A program made the position numbers and the translations under genes. Shown piece by piece: positions 22,401 through 24,955 of a stretch of 24,955 nucleotides of DNA; position 1 is the first letter of the stretch; each line of letters starts with the position of its first letter. The stretch is from Phoronis ovalis. Lineage: Eukaryota; Phoronida; Phoronidae. The stretch covers positions 1-24,955 of the forward strand of contig JAOXYB010061278.1 of the NCBI GenBank assembly GCA_028565635.1. The letters are read 5' to 3'. The notes under the pieces were generated by a model. That model did not search any database. It was not told where the DNA came from and was given only the letters and a program-made list of their open reading frames with translations.

Positions 22401-24018
22401 TGATGGCGTTGTTCACCCATATTATAAACAATTCTTCGTTCGCCGTTAAAAGTAGTCCATAATTTACAAATGCTTAACATTTAAAAGGTGCAAGGATAAA
22501 GTAAATGTTGAAATTCTGTTGTCTTAATTCAAGGCAAATCGTTAATAAAATGCAGTTGTTTTTCAACTGGATAACGAATGCATACAAATGATTGTTTAAA
22601 GTATTATACGCGCTCGGCAGAGTAACAGCGGAATATTGCAAATATAACCTTTGACCTGTTCAATCCAGGTAAGAAAATGTATGATACTGTATCATATTGC
22701 CATCCTTCATAATTTGAAGATTGTACATAAGACACTTAAATAAAATAAACGACAACATATAGACTGACATCAGTAGTTAGAAACATTAACTGAAATTTAT
22801 AAATTTATTGCAGTTTAATAGCATAAATCCCTGAGTATAAACAAAGTTTCTACAATCATAAATTGAGGCCCCTCTGCTTATATGTTTCTATGTTAGCTAC
22901 ACATAGAGAAGCCGATTTTCTTCTTTTTTAAATCAAAGGAAATTGATGTTTTATACCACATTTTTGAGCTATTTTCTTGGTTATAATTAATAGTCCCAAG
23001 TAATAACAGAGCCAAAGTATTACTCTAAACAACATTTTGAAGTAGTCAAATTAGTCTCTTCTTTTCATGATTTTAAAAGATATTATTATGTACTAGGTTT
23101 TATTGTCTTCATTATAAATGGAAGTCATGATGTGCAAAGATACCATTTAATGGATATGGTAAATTTCACAGCAGGTGACAACATATACCTACTTATTAGG
23201 ATTTAGCATATTTGGGCATGGATAAACTGCCTGGGGGTACTGTCATTCAAAGTCACTATATATATGTGCTGCCAAATTAGGCCCCCTTTTTTCAGCTCCC
23301 GCATTTACCGCAAGGTGCTTTTCATGCTTCTCAAAGCCTTATTTACCACAGGGTATGCTTTTTTTGTTGGATATTCACCACAGGGTATATTTTTACAAAA
23401 TATTCGTTCACCACAGGGTGTATTTCTTGGAAAATGCATTTACAACAGGTATGAAAAATTAATTTAAAAGTTCATAAATTTTTCCATATTTATTTACCAC
23501 AGGGTACATAATTTACAAGTGAATTTTACACTGGGTATCTATTTCGGGAGAGTTATTTATGACGGTATATTTTTCATTTACGACAAGGTATATTTTTGGT
23601 AATCTTTATTTATCACAGGGTCAGGGTCTTTTACCGCCGCACACCTCTACCAACTTTTTTGTCAAGTACCCCTAAGGATAAACTGCCAGTAAATATGCAT
23701 CAAAAGTTGTTACGGAATTAAATATGAAAATCTGCTTTTGACAAATAAAAATATGTTCATAGTAACGTTATTCCTGTATCTAAAGAAATTAATATTTTGT
23801 TAAACTTCAGATTGTATAATAATCTAATTTATAAAAACGTCAAGCCAATATATTTCACTCTGACATTATGCACAGATCTTATGACTGAAAATCACCTAGT
23901 TCTGCAGCATAGAAAGTTCCATATGGCAATAGCCAAATTGAGTAAAATAAATATTTGAAACTGAAGGTGTCAATGTTACATTGGATATGTTGGTTGTTTA
24001 AATCACAATGCCTTGTTC
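22401..24018. other. Intergenic DNA upstream of the LRR gene
   Basis: It should include the LRR gene promoter, not resolvable by eye. Apart from E2 it holds a strong plus-strand donor (CAG|GTAAGA at 22668/22669) and one copy of a short dispersed repeat (22760-22787). No coding gene supported. Confidence 0.55.
23232..23675. mobile_element. Minisatellite-cored inverted-repeat element E2 (GGGGGTACT termini)
   Basis: The left end reads TGGGGGTACT and the right end AGTACCCCTAA. Subterminal boxes are GTGCTGCC on the left and GCCGCACACCTCTA on the right. The flanks carry GGATAAACTGCC at 23220-23231 and 23676-23687, a 12-bp duplication. The core is about nine or ten degenerate copies of a unit of roughly 33-36 bp built on TTTACCACAGGGTATATTTT. 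No coding capacity. It sits between the LRR gene and the histone gene. Confidence 0.85.
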
Positions 24019-24028
24019 TCACTAAACT

Positions 24029-24399
24029 AGTCCTGCAACCATGACCCTACTATGGACAGCCTGCGGCTTGTCCGTAGGGTCCTGACCGCCTCATATCTCA
24101 AACCAGCCGAAGTTCAACTAACCTTCACGTGTGTGCAATACATAATATCCATACAATGGATGAACGAACCTTCAAAAGTACATTTTGGATTTTATGCTGT
24201 GCTGTTGAATCTTTGATTAAGTTATCTAGATACAGTTGTAAAAGAAGCGGAATATCAAGGAAGCAAACATTTGGGTGGAATTCATTTATTAAATTAAGAA
24301 AGTGCTTTCGAACTTCGACTGGTTTGAGATTAATGAGGTAGCCAGTACCCTACGGACAAGGTGTAGGCTGTCCGCAGTAGGGTCATGCTTGCAGGACAA
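24029..24399. mobile_element. Mutator-like MITE with about 86-bp inverted repeats and a 10-bp target duplication
   Basis: Terminal inverted repeats lie at 24030-24115 and 24310-24397. The outer 51 bases (24030-24080 against 24347-24397) agree at 45 positions by eye, and a second block (CTCAAACCAG) continues inward. The element is flanked by TCACTAAACT at 24019-24028 and 24400-24409. Long inverted repeats with 9-11 bp duplications are typical of Mutator-like elements. There is no transposase; the 70-codon plus-strand ORF inside is unlikely to be real. Confidence 0.85.
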
Positions 24400-24890
24400 T
24401 CACTAAACTTGCTCAAGTCAAGTATGTTATTTTAAAACAAGATTAGTTTGAAAAAAATCTTCATAAAACAAAATATTATATTTTCAGTGCTTATATATGC
24501 TATACAATCATTCCTCTGCTGTTTACACATGACCCAGCAAACAAAATAAAAAAATTAAGTAATGAATAAATGGATGTTTTATACATAATTAGAACAAAAA
24601 TTAATACATTTAATATACTAGTCAAAAAAAAAATTTAAAACTTCTGCAAGTGTTTAAGTTCTTAGTATAAAGTCATTAAAGAGCGATCAACTTTCAATCC
24701 ACTGAACAAGTTTGGTTAGACTGACATCAGTCTTAGAAACATTGATTGGAAGCATTATAGTACTAAAATACATAGAACAGTTGCTAGAATAAACTGGTAA
24801 GCTCTTTGCAATTTTGTGCACTATCATATGTTTATGTGGTCTACTGTAATGTATGTTTACGCTTTATAAATAAAAATATTAAGTTGATTA

Positions 24891-24900
24891 GCTCTTCTTG
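24891..24900 (-). promoter_or_regulatory. Histone downstream element (U7 snRNA target)
   Basis: Twelve bases downstream of the stem-loop on the minus strand is CAAGAAGAGC, a purine-rich match to the histone downstream element that base-pairs with U7 snRNA. Cleavage would be expected between the hairpin and this element, just after the ACCCACA. Its spacing and sequence strengthen the stem-loop call. Confidence 0.8.
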
Positions 24901-24912
24901 GAAGATGTGGGT

Positions 24913-24928
24913 GGCCCTTAAAAGGGCC
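24913..24928 (-). terminator. Histone mRNA 3' stem-loop of a replication-dependent histone gene
   Basis: On the minus strand the sequence is GGCCCTTTTAAGGGCC: a 6-bp stem with a TTTA loop, preceded by CCCAAC and followed by ACCCACA. This matches the metazoan histone 3' processing hairpin (GGYYCTTYTNAGRRCC with ACCCA flank), which is bound by SLBP and replaces a poly(A) tail. The histone coding region lies to the right of the window and is transcribed leftward. The 27 bases from 24929 to 24955 would be histone 3' UTR; which core histone it belongs to cannot be told. Confidence 0.9.
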
Positions 24929-24955
24929 GTTGGGTTTGAAGTGTACACTTAATTT

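Noticed and set aside
24129-24341. Plus-strand ORF of 70 codons
   Set aside because: It lies inside the Mutator-like MITE and runs into its inverted repeat.
24949-24951. TAA as the histone stop codon
   Set aside because: The preceding codon would be Asn, which is not a usual histone C-terminus; the true stop is probably outside the window.

Overview
This is animal nuclear DNA: AT-rich, intron-dense, with GT-AG splice sites and many small transposon insertions. A replication-type histone 3' processing signal and the minisatellite-cored inverted-repeat elements suggest a marine invertebrate, perhaps a mollusc or similar lophotrochozoan. The species assignment is inference only.

One gene fills most of the window. 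On the minus strand I can chain 31 coding exons from an ATG at 22334 to a TGA at 1626-1624. Every exon joins the next in frame. The total is 3741 nt, a protein of about 1246 residues. The protein has an SDS22-type leucine-rich-repeat head (about residues 18-150), an alpha-helical middle (about 167-430), a basic/proline-rich stretch followed by a compact strand-rich segment (about 472-592), a long low-complexity tail, and a conserved-looking C-terminus with one CxxC pair. I do not recognise the family with confidence, so no gene symbol is given.

A second gene is represented only by its 3' end. At the right edge, on the minus strand, there is a histone mRNA stem-loop and a purine-rich downstream element. 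The histone coding region must lie beyond position 24955, upstream of and in the same orientation as the LRR gene.

Introns and intergenic DNA hold several non-autonomous mobile elements. Three (17785-18133, about 21251-21829 and 23232-23675) share the same termini (GGGGGTACT, then a subterminal GTGTGCNGC-like box), yet each has a completely different degenerate minisatellite of about 30-35 bp inside. Two of the three are flanked by 10-12 bp target duplications. This is the most interesting system in the window. Others are a Mutator-like MITE with a 10 bp duplication (24029-24399), foldback elements at 399-570 and 11291-11520, and a decayed Tc1/mariner transposase end (12458-12675). A perfect 21-bp tandem repeat lies at 6191-6283, next to a small skippable exon.

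Layout from left to right: 1-1623, 3' flank and UTR with a foldback; 1624-22334, the LRR gene with its introns; 22335-24890, intergenic DNA with two MITEs; 24891-24955, the histone 3' end. I found no convincing plus-strand coding gene, tRNA, rRNA or CRISPR.
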